A DNA stretch of 64,000 nucleotides. Origin: JACMQW01 sp964536965 (GTDB lineage: Bacteria; Bdellovibrionota; UBA1018). A program made the position numbers and the translations under genes. The stretch lies in contig CAZIAL010000001.1 of NCBI GenBank assembly GCA_964536965.1, positions 1 to 64,000 on the forward strand. Direction: 5' to 3'. The notes under the pieces were generated by a model. That model was not told the origin of the DNA and ran no database searches. It saw only the letters and a list, made by a program, of their open reading frames with translations. The number at the start of each line of letters is the position of its first letter. Positions within the stretch are counted from its first letter, which is position 1. This document shows positions 35,314 to 44,219 of the stretch, in pieces.

Positions 35314-36401
35314 CGTTCTCGCTCCCTTTCGGCCATCCAGCCGACGATTCCGCCGCGGAGGCTGTAGAAAATTTTTTCCTCGCCGAAGCGCGCGGCCAGG
35401 ATTTGGCCCGCGCGGAGACTCCGCGCCCCGGATTTACAGAACAGGACCGTCTTCGTCTTCGGCAGCGACGGAAGTTCGGAATCCAGGCGGGAAAGCGAAT
35501 GCCGGAAGTGCGCGAATTCGGAGACGGATGGGCGTTCCCCTGCCTCGCGGACGTCGATCACGGTGATGGATTCGCCTTCGGATTCCCGGAGTCGATCGAA
35601 CTCGGCTGCCGAAATCTCTCGGACGCGCGCCGCTGCGGTCTCGGAGCGGGTGGGGTCGGCCGACGAGCGGGCGGTCGGTCCGGGCGACGGCAGTCCGAAG
35701 AAACGGGTCTCCTGGGTCAGCGCGGAATAAGTCAGCAGGCCTGGACCGATCGGCTTTCCGCATCCGCTGAGAAGTTTCAGGGCTTCGGCCGCCTGGAGGG
35801 CGCCGACGATTCCGGGCAGGACCCCGAGCACTCCGCCTTCGCCGCAGTTGCGAACTTCGTCCGCGCGCGGGGGTTCGGGGAAGAAGTCTCGGTAGCTCGC
35901 GCTGGCGCCCTCTGAATTCGCGTAATGGAGGACCGCGATCTGACCTTCGAAATCGGAGATGGCGCCGAAGATGAGCGGTTTCCGAAGTCGGCCGCAAACG
36001 GCATCGAGCGTGTAGCGCGAATCGAACCGGTCGGTCGCGTCGATCACGGCGTCGTAATCCGCGATGATCGATTCCGCGTTTCGAACGTCGAGACGAATCG
36101 GGTGGGAGACGACTTCGATCTCGGGATTCATCGCCCGCAGGCGTTTCGCCGCCGTCTCGCTCTTAAGTTCCCCGACTTCATCGGTCGTATACAGGACCTG
36201 CCGATGCAGGTTCGCAAGCTCGATTCGATCGTCGTCCGCGATCCCGATTTTTCCGATTCCGGCCGCCGCGAGGAAAGGGAGAGCGCCACAGCCGAGTCCT
36301 CCCGCGCCGACGACGAGGACCCGCGCGGCCGCGAGTCGCGCCTGACCGGAGGGTCCGAAGTTTCGCAGCGCCATTTGTCGGGAGTAACGGGTGCTCGACA
36401 C
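35310..36401 (-). CDS. MoeB-type MoaD adenylyltransferase fused to a rhodanese domain
   Basis: The protein has 363 residues. The ThiF/MoeB domain (1-245) has GAGGLGCGALPFLAAAGIG, DDDRIELANLHRQVLY and DVVIDATDRFDSRY-type ATP and Mg contacts, but CxxC zinc motifs are not obvious. The C-terminal rhodanese domain (about 270-360) has TVIDVREAGER and the persulfide loop LFCKSGARSLRAG. MoeBR/MOCS3-like proteins adenylate MoaD's C-terminus and supply its sulfur. It sits between moaD and moaE. Confidence 0.9.
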   Translation of the reverse strand: MSSTRYSRQMALRNFGPSGQARLAAARVLVVGAGGLGCGALPFLAAAGIGKIGIADDDRIELANLHRQVLYTTDEVGELKSETAAKRLRAMNPEIEVVSHPIRLDVRNAESIIADYDAVIDATDRFDSRYTLDAVCGRLRKPLIFGAISDFEGQIAVLHYANSEGASASYRDFFPEPPRADEVRNCGEGGVLGVLPGIVGALQAAEALKLLSGCGKPIGPGLLTYSALTQETRFFGLPSPGPTARSSADPTRSETAAARVREISAAEFDRLRESEGESITVIDVREAGERPSVSEFAHFRHSLSRLDSELPSLPKTKTVLFCKSGARSLRAGQILAARFGEEKIFYSLRGGIVGWMAERERER

Positions 36402-36404
36402 GGC

Positions 36405-36671
36405 TCAGCCTCCTGAGAACGGAGGCAGGAGAGCGACCGTCATCGCTGCGGTGAGCGGAATATTGCCATTTTGGATTTTCTCGTCGACCGCGACCGCGAA
36501 TTTCGCCGTCTCCAGGGCGGTGTATTCGCGGCGAAGGATCGCGAGCAACGATTCGACGTCGACCGCGCGGTCCGCGTCGATTTCGAGGCGGGAACGGCCG
36601 ACCCGCTCCGCCAAGGGACCGAAGAGAAGAATGGTGATTGTGCCGGAAGATGCTTTTCCTGGATTCGTCAT
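36405..36671 (-). CDS. moaD: Molybdopterin synthase sulfur carrier MoaD
   Basis: This 88-residue ubiquitin-like protein ends in PPFSGG. The C-terminal Gly-Gly is adenylated and thiocarboxylated by MoeB. Family features are TITILLFGPLAERVG and the acidic strand ALETAKFAVAVDEKI. The start overlaps the tauE-like gene by 4 bp and it ends 3 bp before moeB. Confidence 0.93.
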   Translation of the reverse strand: MTNPGKASSGTITILLFGPLAERVGRSRLEIDADRAVDVESLLAILRREYTALETAKFAVAVDEKIQNGNIPLTAAMTVALLPPFSGG

Positions 36672-37411
36672 GCGGGACTCGGAAAGAGAAGTTTAAACGC
36701 CGCGATCCCGAGGACGAGGGCGAGCGCTTTTTTCAAGACCCCGTCCGCGAAGCGAAACGCGCCTAGACGCGCGCCAAGGCCGCCGCCGGCGAGCGTGAGC
36801 GCGACGTAGACGGCCATCTCCGGAGCGAACGAGACGCCGGTCGCGATTTGGCCGGCGAGCCCCGCCGCCGAATTCACGAAAATAAAGAGCGCGCTGATCG
36901 CGGCGGCCTCTTTTAGCGTCGTCCACCGGAGCAGGAGCAGAAGCGGGGAGAGCAAGATTCCTCCGCCGATGCCGATCAGTCCGGACAGGAATCCTATTCC
37001 CGCGCCGGCGGGAACTGAAATCACGAGATTCGGTGCGCGCGTGGCGACCGGTTCCACCCGCGGGGGAAAAAGGAAACGCGCCGCCGGCACCAGCAGCGTC
37101 GCGCCGAGGATTTTACGGTAAATGGCGTCGTCGATCGTAAGCGTTCCGCCCCAGTAGGCCAAGGGCATCGCCACGAGGGCCAGCGGCCAGAAGATGCGCG
37201 GGCGAAAAAAGCCGGCGCGGTAAAACTGGAAAAACGCCGCCAGGGAAACGAAGAGATTCAGCACGAGGGCGGTCGGTTTCATCGTGGACGGTTCCGCGCC
37301 GAATAACGCGAGGAGGGCGAGGTACCCGCTCGCTCCGCCGTGACCGACGGAAGCGTAGAGCATGGCGATCGCGAAGACGGCCCCGAAGAGAAGGATCGCC
37401 GAGGAGGTCAT
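36668..37411 (-). CDS. TauE/SafE-family anion permease inside the Moco operon
   Basis: The protein has 247 residues with about 8 membrane helices. The family glycine-rich motifs are LYASVGHGGASGYLALL and GFLSGLIGIGGGILLSPLL (two inverted copies). Members export or import sulfite, sulfoacetate, sulfonates and related anions. ATG 37411 gives 4-bp overlaps with moeA and moaD, so it is tightly embedded among cofactor genes; the frame upstream to 37816 is rejected. A role in molybdate or sulfur-anion movement is an inference from position. Confidence 0.85.
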   Translation of the reverse strand: MTSSAILLFGAVFAIAMLYASVGHGGASGYLALLALFGAEPSTMKPTALVLNLFVSLAAFFQFYRAGFFRPRIFWPLALVAMPLAYWGGTLTIDDAIYRKILGATLLVPAARFLFPPRVEPVATRAPNLVISVPAGAGIGFLSGLIGIGGGILLSPLLLLLRWTTLKEAAAISALFIFVNSAAGLAGQIATGVSFAPEMAVYVALTLAGGGLGARLGAFRFADGVLKKALALVLGIAAFKLLFPSPA

Positions 37412-38649
37412 CGTAAACCCCGCGGGAGCTCGCGAATCGATACGGTTTCTCCGGCGGAGTACGAGTCGCGATCGGCATCGAGATGGATCAGGCAATTCGC
37501 CCGCGCGAAGGACGTGAGTCGATAGGATTCCTGGGCGTCGAGGATGCGTACGGTATCCCCTTCCGCGACGCCCTTGAGAAAGTGAGCGAGCCCCGCGGGT
37601 TTCCGATGCGCGGTCGCGAGTTTCGCCTCCCGAAGCGGCGTCGGCCGTCGGCCGCGCATCTTGTCGAGGGCGGGTCGGACGTACTCGTAGTAACAGGTGA
37701 GTACCGAGGCCGGGTTGCCCGGCAAACCGAATACGACCACGGAACCATGCGTACCGAAGTAGAGGGGTTTTCCCGGTTTCTGGAGGATGCGATGGAAATG
37801 TTTTTTCACGCCGCATGCCTTGGCCGCCCGGACGACGAAGTCGTAATCGCCGACGCTCACCCCACCCGAGAGGAGAACGACGTCGCTCGCCGCGAGCGCC
37901 TCGGCGAGGACGATTCGGAGCGAGTCGAGCGTATCCGCGGCGGTGCGGATCCGAACCGCGGAAATTCCGGCCAGGGCGAGCTCTGCCCGCAGGGAATAGG
38001 AATTCGCCTCGAAGACCTGTCCGTAGGCGAGCACTTCTCCGGGGGTCTGGAGTTCGTCCCCGGTCAGAATGATCGTGACCCGAGGCGCGACATGGACGGA
38101 AACTTCGCCCACGCCGACTCCCGCGAGAAAGCCGATCGCCGGCGGAGTGAGTGAAGCGCCGCTCTCCAGCGCGATCTCGCCCGCGGCGATTTCGGATCCC
38201 TGGGCGCGGACGTAAAGCCCGGGTTCGAGGCGCGGGTCGTTCACGAACAGGCGTCCGTCCCGAATTTCGGCCTTTTCCTGCATGACGACGGTATCCGCGC
38301 CGATCGGGAGGGGCGCGCCGGTGAAGATCCGCATCGCGGTGCGGGGCTGGAGATGCCGAGGTGCGGGCGCGCCGGCGGGAAGCACGTCCGTCACGGGCAG
38401 TTCGCTTTCGCGGTCGCGGAAGGCGATCGCGTAGCCATCCATCGAGGACTGCGGAAATCCGGGGATATCGTAAGGTGCGATCACGTTTTCGGAGAGGACC
38501 AGGCCGAGCGCTTCGGTGAGCGGGACGCGCTCCGCGGGAAGCACCTGTACCGCCGCTTCGATCCGAGCGCGCGCGACCGCGACCGAAATCGGCTCGTCGG
38601 CGGTTCGGGGGGGATGCGCTCTATCGAAGCCAGGGTCGATCGTTTCCAT
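37408..38649 (-). CDS. moeA: Molybdopterin molybdenumtransferase MoeA
   Basis: The protein has 413 residues and inserts molybdate into adenylylated molybdopterin. Motifs are PLTEALGLVLSENVIAPYDIP, FPQSSMDGYAI, RIFTGAPLPIGADTVVMQE, the GDEL of ILTGDELQTPGE, LLSGGVSVGDYD and VFGLPGNPASVL. It starts at the base after the moaA stop and overlaps the tauE-like gene by 4 bp. Confidence 0.96.
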   Translation of the reverse strand: METIDPGFDRAHPPRTADEPISVAVARARIEAAVQVLPAERVPLTEALGLVLSENVIAPYDIPGFPQSSMDGYAIAFRDRESELPVTDVLPAGAPAPRHLQPRTAMRIFTGAPLPIGADTVVMQEKAEIRDGRLFVNDPRLEPGLYVRAQGSEIAAGEIALESGASLTPPAIGFLAGVGVGEVSVHVAPRVTIILTGDELQTPGEVLAYGQVFEANSYSLRAELALAGISAVRIRTAADTLDSLRIVLAEALAASDVVLLSGGVSVGDYDFVVRAAKACGVKKHFHRILQKPGKPLYFGTHGSVVVFGLPGNPASVLTCYYEYVRPALDKMRGRRPTPLREAKLATAHRKPAGLAHFLKGVAEGDTVRILDAQESYRLTSFARANCLIHLDADRDSYSAGETVSIRELPRGLR

Positions 38650-39645
38650 CTATCCTCCGATCGCGATCATGCTGCGATTCTCGATGGTCTCGGCGCGAAG
38701 TCCGGCGAATCCGGCGTATCCTTCGCCCGAATCGAACTGGCCTCCGAGCTCTTTGGCCTTCGATCGCAGATTCGCCGCGATCAGCGGGGCGATCGCTTCG
38801 CCGCGGCGGAGGGCGCCCACGAGGTCGGTTTCGGATTTCGAGAAAAGGCAGTTTTTCAGTTTCCCGTCCGCGGTTAAACGGATGCGGTTACAGGTCGAAC
38901 AAAACGGCGCACTCATCGTGCTGATCACCGACAAGGTTCCGACATGGCCTTCGATCTCGTAATTCTTCGCGGTATCGTTCGGTGCGCCCGGCGTCGCGCG
39001 GACGATGAATTCACTTTCGACGCTCGCGAGAATTTCCCGCCACGCGAAAACTCCCGTACTTTGCCAACGATTCCCGGTGAAGGGCATGAATTCGATGAAG
39101 CGGACGTTCACGGGTAATTCCTTCGTCCACCGGACGAAGTCGGCTATTTCCCCGTCGTTCACCCCGCGGGTCACGACGACGTTCACCTTCGTCCGGAATC
39201 CTTCGCGTACGAGGCGCAGAATATTCGCTAGCACCGTCGCAAAATGATCGCGCCGGGTGATTTGTTTGAACTTCTCCGGACAGAGGGTGTCGAGGCTGAC
39301 GTTCACCGACCGGATACCGGTTTCCCGGAGCACGTCGAAGTAGCGGCCGAGCAAGATTCCGTTCGTGGTCAGCGCGAGTTCGACTCCCAGACGGGAGAGC
39401 GCGCGAAAAATCTCGGCGGCGTCTTTGCGTACGAGGGGCTCGCCTCCCGTCAGGCGAATTTTTTTCACCCCGTGCTCGACGAACGTCCGCGCGATGCGTT
39501 CGATCTCGTCCGCGGTCAGCAGGTGGTCCGCCGCCATGGAGGGATGGTCCTCTTCGGGCATGCAGTAAAAACACCGCAGATTGCAGCGGTCGGTGAGCGA
39601 GATCCGCAGATAGTCGTGGTCCCGTCCGAAGGAATCCGAAAGCAT
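38650..39645 (-). CDS. moaA: GTP 3',8-cyclase MoaA (radical SAM)
   Basis: The protein has 331 residues and performs the first step of molybdopterin synthesis. The N-terminal radical-SAM cluster is SLTDRCNLRCFYCMP, followed by LTGGEPLVRKD. The C-terminal second cluster is CSTCNRIRLTADGKLKNCL. It ends in IAIGG, the Gly-Gly tail that enters the active site. It is the first gene of the seven-gene Moco operon, with a structured leader upstream. Confidence 0.97.
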   Translation of the reverse strand: MLSDSFGRDHDYLRISLTDRCNLRCFYCMPEEDHPSMAADHLLTADEIERIARTFVEHGVKKIRLTGGEPLVRKDAAEIFRALSRLGVELALTTNGILLGRYFDVLRETGIRSVNVSLDTLCPEKFKQITRRDHFATVLANILRLVREGFRTKVNVVVTRGVNDGEIADFVRWTKELPVNVRFIEFMPFTGNRWQSTGVFAWREILASVESEFIVRATPGAPNDTAKNYEIEGHVGTLSVISTMSAPFCSTCNRIRLTADGKLKNCLFSKSETDLVGALRRGEAIAPLIAANLRSKAKELGGQFDSGEGYAGFAGLRAETIENRSMIAIGG

Positions 39646-39660
39646 CTCCGCGATGTAACA

Positions 39661-39751
39661 GGTCGGGAAAAAACGACCAAGGGAAAGGCGCGAGCGGAAA
39701 CGATGGCGTCCTGAGTCATCCCGCCGGGCGGGGCCCTATCCGCACCGGCGG
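39661..39751 (-). promoter_or_regulatory. Structured leader upstream of moaA
   Basis: In the 131 bp between the transglycosylase gene and moaA, two hairpins are visible: CCGCCGG (39721-39727) with CCGGCGG (39745-39751), and GGTCG/CGACC (39661-39678). A 5' regulatory RNA for the Moco operon is plausible, but I could not match it to the known Moco RNA motif. Confidence 0.3.
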
Positions 39752-39776
39752 AAAACCCCGGTTCTATGCCTCGAGT

Positions 39777-42020
39777 TTAATCGCCCTGAGTAATCGTTTT
39801 TTCGAGGGTCTTCGCCGGCGGCGGAGCCGAGGCCGGCCAGAAGTTTTCCGTGGTGGTGACCCGTTCGCCCCGGAGACGGTAACGGTACCAAACGTAATTT
39901 CGGAAGATCGTGCCGACGTAATCGCGGGTTTCCTTGTAGGGAATCTGCTCGACGTATTCCATGAACGAACCCGCCGCCCGTCCTTCGCGAACCCAGCGAT
40001 CTGCGGCCGTCGGTCCGGCGTTGTAGCCGCTGAGGGCGAGCGCGACGTTGCCTTTGTAGCGATCGAGAAGTTTCTTCAGATATTTCGTTCCGATCCGAAT
40101 GTTCGTCTCCGCCTGGATGAGATCACGGCGCTCCACATCGGGTTCGACGTCCGACGCCGTGAACGGCATCAGCTGCATGTAACCGCTCGCGCCGACCGAG
40201 GAGGAAATTTCCTTTTCGAACGCGCTTTCTTGCTTGATCAGGGAAAGGATCAGAACGGGATCCACCCCGAGATCCGCCCCTTGTTTCGCGATGATTGGCC
40301 ATTCGACGACCGGAAAAACGAGGTCCAGTCCTTCGCCCGTATAAACGGACTCGTCCATGCGCGCGATCATGTCGGAAAGGATGGAGAAAGCCGTCAGGTG
40401 CGAACCGGCGGTGGCCGCGAAGCTCGAGAGCCATAGGAGGTACGGTCCGGGCGCCGTATCGCGCGAGCGGATCGCACGGATGTCGAGCGCCGCGAGCTTA
40501 TCGGCTTTCGCCGCGAGAAGTTTCGTCGCCCGGCCGAGGCGGGCGGCCTCGATCGGAGTCTGCTGGTCGTCCTTCGAGACGAGGTCGGGGGCGTTGCCCT
40601 TGAATCGGCCATCGGGCTCCTGTTTCAGCGCGAGCATGGCGAGCAGACCGTATACGGTCAGCGGACTCTCGCGCACGAGCTGCTCGAAATGAGGTTTCGC
40701 CTTCTCGGCCGACTTCTTCTCGAGAACGAACGCGAGCCAATAACGGGCGCGGAATCGGTGGGCCGAGCGCGGGAATTCTTCGAGAAATTTCGTGAGCGCC
40801 TCGGTCGCATCGGACCACTGCTCCTCGACGACGAGGGGAAAGGCCTGGTCGAACGCCATCTCGTCGGCGTCCTTCTGCTTGTATCCCGTGGTGACCTTCG
40901 AATTCGCGAAGAATGGTTTCCCCGCTTCGACGACGACCGGGAACTTCGTCGCGAGCCGCTTCGACTCCGCCGTGTTCTTCGAATAGTGATTCGCGAATTT
41001 CACGATCCACGACATGCAGATCGGAGTCGTTTTCTTCAGGCAAAGCGTCGCGTACTGTTCGAGGTGGTCGGGGCTGATCAGATAGAGGGCGTTTTCCAGC
41101 GCGAGCCGCTGGAAGGCCTTTTCGTAGAGCGCCGACGCCTTGGCGGTTTGTTTGCTCGCCGCCTGCGCCGTCGCGGCCGTCAGTTCCGCCTTGCCGATCT
41201 CCTTGGGTGCGCTCGGCAGCCACGGGGAATAAAGATAAGTCTCGGTGATCCGGCCCCACGCGGCCATGGATTTTTTCGCGCGCGATTCCGCTTTCTTCCA
41301 CTCGGATTTTTCGAGCGCCGCTTCGGCCTCGAAGTAACTTGCCGCTCCGACGATCGCGGAAGCGTGGTCCGCGAAGTCCGCGTCTTTTTCGGCCGGGGCC
41401 GCGGCGGCCGTAGCGGCGGCGAACTTCTTGGCGTCGAGAAGTTCGGACGCCTTCGCCAGGGCTTTCGCGGCTTTCGGCGCCTTGGTTTTTCCGACGATCT
41501 TCGCGCGGATGGCGTTTCGGCGGACTTCGTATTCCGAAACCGGGTCGGCATGGGCGAGGGGCGAACCGCTCAGCGAAAGCGCGGCGAAAAGGACCGTCGC
41601 CAGTATCGCGTGCGGCAAGGCGCGGAGTGCGCGCTCGCAGATTCCGGCGCGTTTCCAGGAACAGGGCGCGCAGGCCGATTCGAAGTTCTCGAGGTTCATT
41701 TTTTCTCGGATCCGCATCTTCGCTTCTCCCCAGGTGAGTCGATCTCCGGCTTTTAGCCCGAGGATCCGGGCATGGGCGGCATCGAGCGCGCGAATCCGCG
41801 TCTCGGTTTCGCAGAGATCGCCGCGCCGGTTCGGGCAGGGCGCGCAGATCGAATCCGTCGTTTCGGAAACGACCTCGATCACGGTGGCGTCGCCGTCCGG
41901 AGAGTTCCGAAGCCCGGTCGCGATCCTCTGGTAGTTTTCGACGAACGCCTCGCTATAGCCCTTCCCTTCGAATCCAACGGTGCAAAGAAAGTGATGGGGG
42001 CGAAAGCGGAGATTCGACAT
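39777..42020 (-). CDS. DUF1284 domain fused to an Slt-type lytic transglycosylase
   Basis: The protein has 747 residues. Residues 1-130 form a DUF1284-like domain: RFRPHHFLCTVGFEGKGYSE, then two Cys groups C59-x2-C62-x7-C70 and C117-x2-C120-x7-C128. Residues 136-158 are a signal-anchor-like helix ending in LAHA. The rest is a helical superhelix (about 160-600) and an SLT catalytic domain (IKQESAFEKEISS with the catalytic Glu, GASGYMQLMPF, LALSGYNAGP). Alternatively TTG at 41618-41616 could start a separate exported transglycosylase. No stop separates the parts. Confidence 0.75.
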   Translation of the reverse strand: MSNLRFRPHHFLCTVGFEGKGYSEAFVENYQRIATGLRNSPDGDATVIEVVSETTDSICAPCPNRRGDLCETETRIRALDAAHARILGLKAGDRLTWGEAKMRIREKMNLENFESACAPCSWKRAGICERALRALPHAILATVLFAALSLSGSPLAHADPVSEYEVRRNAIRAKIVGKTKAPKAAKALAKASELLDAKKFAAATAAAAPAEKDADFADHASAIVGAASYFEAEAALEKSEWKKAESRAKKSMAAWGRITETYLYSPWLPSAPKEIGKAELTAATAQAASKQTAKASALYEKAFQRLALENALYLISPDHLEQYATLCLKKTTPICMSWIVKFANHYSKNTAESKRLATKFPVVVEAGKPFFANSKVTTGYKQKDADEMAFDQAFPLVVEEQWSDATEALTKFLEEFPRSAHRFRARYWLAFVLEKKSAEKAKPHFEQLVRESPLTVYGLLAMLALKQEPDGRFKGNAPDLVSKDDQQTPIEAARLGRATKLLAAKADKLAALDIRAIRSRDTAPGPYLLWLSSFAATAGSHLTAFSILSDMIARMDESVYTGEGLDLVFPVVEWPIIAKQGADLGVDPVLILSLIKQESAFEKEISSSVGASGYMQLMPFTASDVEPDVERRDLIQAETNIRIGTKYLKKLLDRYKGNVALALSGYNAGPTAADRWVREGRAAGSFMEYVEQIPYKETRDYVGTIFRNYVWYRYRLRGERVTTTENFWPASAPPPAKTLEKTITQGD

Positions 42021-42043
42021 CGCGTTTTCCTGACCGGCCTGAC

Positions 42044-42577
42044 TCAGGCTTTAAAGAAGCCGAGGGCTTTCAGGGCGCCTTCGATCTCCTGGCGGGTGGC
42101 CTCGTCCTTGGCGGAAGCGAGCGCGCGTTCGAGATGAACCTTCGAGGTGGAGATCTGGTCGGAAACCGACTCGATCATGAAATTGTAATCCGTCGCCACT
42201 TCCTGGAAGTGATCGTTCTTGCGGAATCCGAGGCGGGCGAGACTTCCGTTCCGCAGACCGTTCAGCGATTTGCTGAGCTTGAACATCGGTCCCGCGATTC
42301 GGTGACTCATGAACAGGCTCATGAGGAAAGTCATCAGCATGAAGCAGACCTGCATCAGCGTGAGCCAGAAGAGCATGTCCTGACGCGACTTCGCGAGGAA
42401 AGGCATCATCGGACTGCTGGGATCCGCGGCGATATAACGGGTGAACCAGTCATAGAGCTGCGAAACGAGCATCGGATAAATAACGCTTAGCACAAAAAGC
42501 CAGGAGCAGACGTAAACCGCGAAGCGAATCTGGAATGGGCGGTTGATGAGGAGGATCCGTCGACGAAACTGGCTCAT
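42044..42577 (-). CDS. Two-helix membrane protein with HAMP-like linker
   Basis: The protein has 177 residues from ATG 42577 (MSQFRRRILL); the open frame further upstream is antisense-like. Helices lie at about 18-40 and 75-97, with an extracytoplasmic loop between. A HAMP-like segment follows (HRIAGPMFKLSKSLNGL, then FRKNDHFQEVATDYNFMIESV), ending in a coiled coil. There is no kinase or methyl-accepting domain. It ends 23 bp before the transglycosylase gene and is probably in its operon. Function unknown. Confidence 0.65.
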   Translation of the reverse strand: MSQFRRRILLINRPFQIRFAVYVCSWLFVLSVIYPMLVSQLYDWFTRYIAADPSSPMMPFLAKSRQDMLFWLTLMQVCFMLMTFLMSLFMSHRIAGPMFKLSKSLNGLRNGSLARLGFRKNDHFQEVATDYNFMIESVSDQISTSKVHLERALASAKDEATRQEIEGALKALGFFKA

Positions 42578-42691
42578 GGATATCCTGATTCTAGGGCCAG
42601 GCATGTCCGAAAGGAAGCCGAAAAGCCGTTTCAAGCCCGGGCCCGAGACCGCGAGGGTAGTCGTGACCGCCGTCTCGGGGTAAAGGGAAGT

Positions 42692-43177
42692 ATGTCGTCT
42701 TCTCCGCATTCGATCCGGCCCGCCGAAATTTCCGATCTCACCTCCCTCGACCGCCTCGAGAAGGAATGTTTCGGCGAAACCGGGGTCGCGATCTCGCAGC
42801 TGCGCTGGTTGCTCGAGGGCCAAGGGGAGTCGCCCGCCTTCTTCGTTCGCGTGGCCCACGATGCGGCCGATGCGCGGTCGCTCCTCGGATTCGTCTGCTG
42901 GAAGATCAAGCTCGATCAGGAAAAACCTTACTTCGACATCCTCGATCTCTCGGTCGGAAAAAACTTTCGTGAGGAACGGGTCGAGCACGATTTGATCGCC
43001 GAGGTCTTCGCGGCCGCGGGCCGGGAAGGCGCGATCGGCGTCAGCGTCAATGTCCCGCAGTCGAATCTCGCGGCGGCCGCGTTCTATCTCAGTCTAGGTT
43101 TCCAACTCCTGCATACGGTACCGAAGTATTACGGGGACGGCGGGACGATGGAAGTATTCGTGAAGCGGCTGAAGTAA
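42692..43177 (+). CDS. GNAT N-acetyltransferase (RimI-like)
   Basis: The protein has 161 residues. The GNAT fold is indicated by SIRPAEISDLTSLDRLEKECFGE at the start, a central strand LLGFVCWKI, a motif-A-like segment with ILDLSVGKNFREERVEHDLIAEV (weaker than the usual QxxGxG/A), and NLAAAAFYLSLGFQLLHTVPKYYG at the C-terminus, as in RimI-type enzymes. Its likely substrate is a protein N-terminus or a small amine, but this is open. Single gene. Confidence 0.75.
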   Translation: MSSSPHSIRPAEISDLTSLDRLEKECFGETGVAISQLRWLLEGQGESPAFFVRVAHDAADARSLLGFVCWKIKLDQEKPYFDILDLSVGKNFREERVEHDLIAEVFAAAGREGAIGVSVNVPQSNLAAAAFYLSLGFQLLHTVPKYYGDGGTMEVFVKRLK

Positions 43178-43295
43178 GGGACGCTATTCGGGGACGGCCC
43201 GAAACTGCGCGGTCGGCGGGTCCCCCGAAAAATCGTTCTCGCGCCATTCCCAGCGCCAATATCTTGTCTCCGCACCTTGTTCCGTTGAAATGAGG

Positions 43296-44213
43296 CTACT
43301 TCCGATTCGCGAGCGATAGCTGCGTGATCGCGAAGAGGAGGACGAGCGCCGCGGCGGCCTGGATCGGCGAGAGCTCGGTCTTCAGGAAAATCGTATTGAT
43401 GGCGACCGCGCTGACCGGAAAAAGGAGCTCCATGAACGTCGTGGTCGATGCCGTGGTGCGAACCATGCCTTGGTAATAGAGAATCAGCGCGAGCATTCCG
43501 GGAACGAGGGCGAGGTAAAGGACCGAGCGCAGCACCATCGGATCTCCGAGGGCATCGAAGAGCGTGAACGCCCCGCCCGCATCCGCATGGAAGGAACCCG
43601 CGAACGCGAGCATGCAGCCGAGGGTCAGCAGGCCGAAGACGAAGCGCCAGTAGGTCACGACCATCGGGGGCAGCTTCGAGACGACTCCCTTGCCGACCAC
43701 CGTGGCGAGTCCCCAGAGGCCGGCCGCGCCGAGAGCGTAGAGACTTCCTTTCGACTCGAGGGAGACTTCGGAGAGAAACGCGAAATTAAAATCGGGGAAG
43801 CTGATCGCGAGTCCCGCGAGGAGCGCGAGCGGGGCCCAGACGAAAAATGCGCGGTTCGGGCGCTCGCCTAAGAAGAGCATCGCCAGCAGGACCACGAAGA
43901 TGGGCTGGAGTTTCTGGAGCAGGATCGAAACGGATGGATTCACATAACGAAAGCTCGCGGTAAAGAGAACGGTCGCGATCGCGGAAGCTCCGCCGCCGAT
44001 GAGAAAGAGGCCGCTCCACTGCGCGGGCGAGATCTTCAGGAACTGCTTCCGGAATTTCAGGAGAATATACGGCGTCAGCAGAAGCACGCCGAGGAGGTGG
44101 TCGAAGAAGACGACGAAGATCGGGTCGATGCCGGCCTGGACGAGGGGATAACGAACGAGCGCGTCCGTGGCCCAGAGGATGGCGGCGAAGGCGACAAACA
44201 GAGGTCCGAGCAT
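43296..44213 (-). CDS. EamA/DMT-family transporter
   Basis: The protein has 305 residues and ten membrane helices in two EamA repeats (FAAILWATDALVRYPLV at the start; ALGAAGLWGLATVVGKGVV at the second repeat; FLGERPNRAFF between). Drug/metabolite transporters of this family export amino acids, nucleotides or small metabolites; the substrate is unknown. It starts 6 bp after the trmFO stop and is probably co-transcribed with it. Confidence 0.85.
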   Translation of the reverse strand: MLGPLFVAFAAILWATDALVRYPLVQAGIDPIFVVFFDHLLGVLLLTPYILLKFRKQFLKISPAQWSGLFLIGGGASAIATVLFTASFRYVNPSVSILLQKLQPIFVVLLAMLFLGERPNRAFFVWAPLALLAGLAISFPDFNFAFLSEVSLESKGSLYALGAAGLWGLATVVGKGVVSKLPPMVVTYWRFVFGLLTLGCMLAFAGSFHADAGGAFTLFDALGDPMVLRSVLYLALVPGMLALILYYQGMVRTTASTTTFMELLFPVSAVAINTIFLKTELSPIQAAAALVLLFAITQLSLANRK

Positions 44214-44219
44214 GGCAGG

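Noticed and set aside
39646..39776. Known Moco riboswitch
   Set aside because: Hairpins exist, but I could not match conserved bases of the described motif by eye; kept only as an unnamed leader.
40689..41756. 355-codon plus-strand frame
   Set aside because: Arg/Gly-rich translation typical of antisense reading of the transglycosylase gene.
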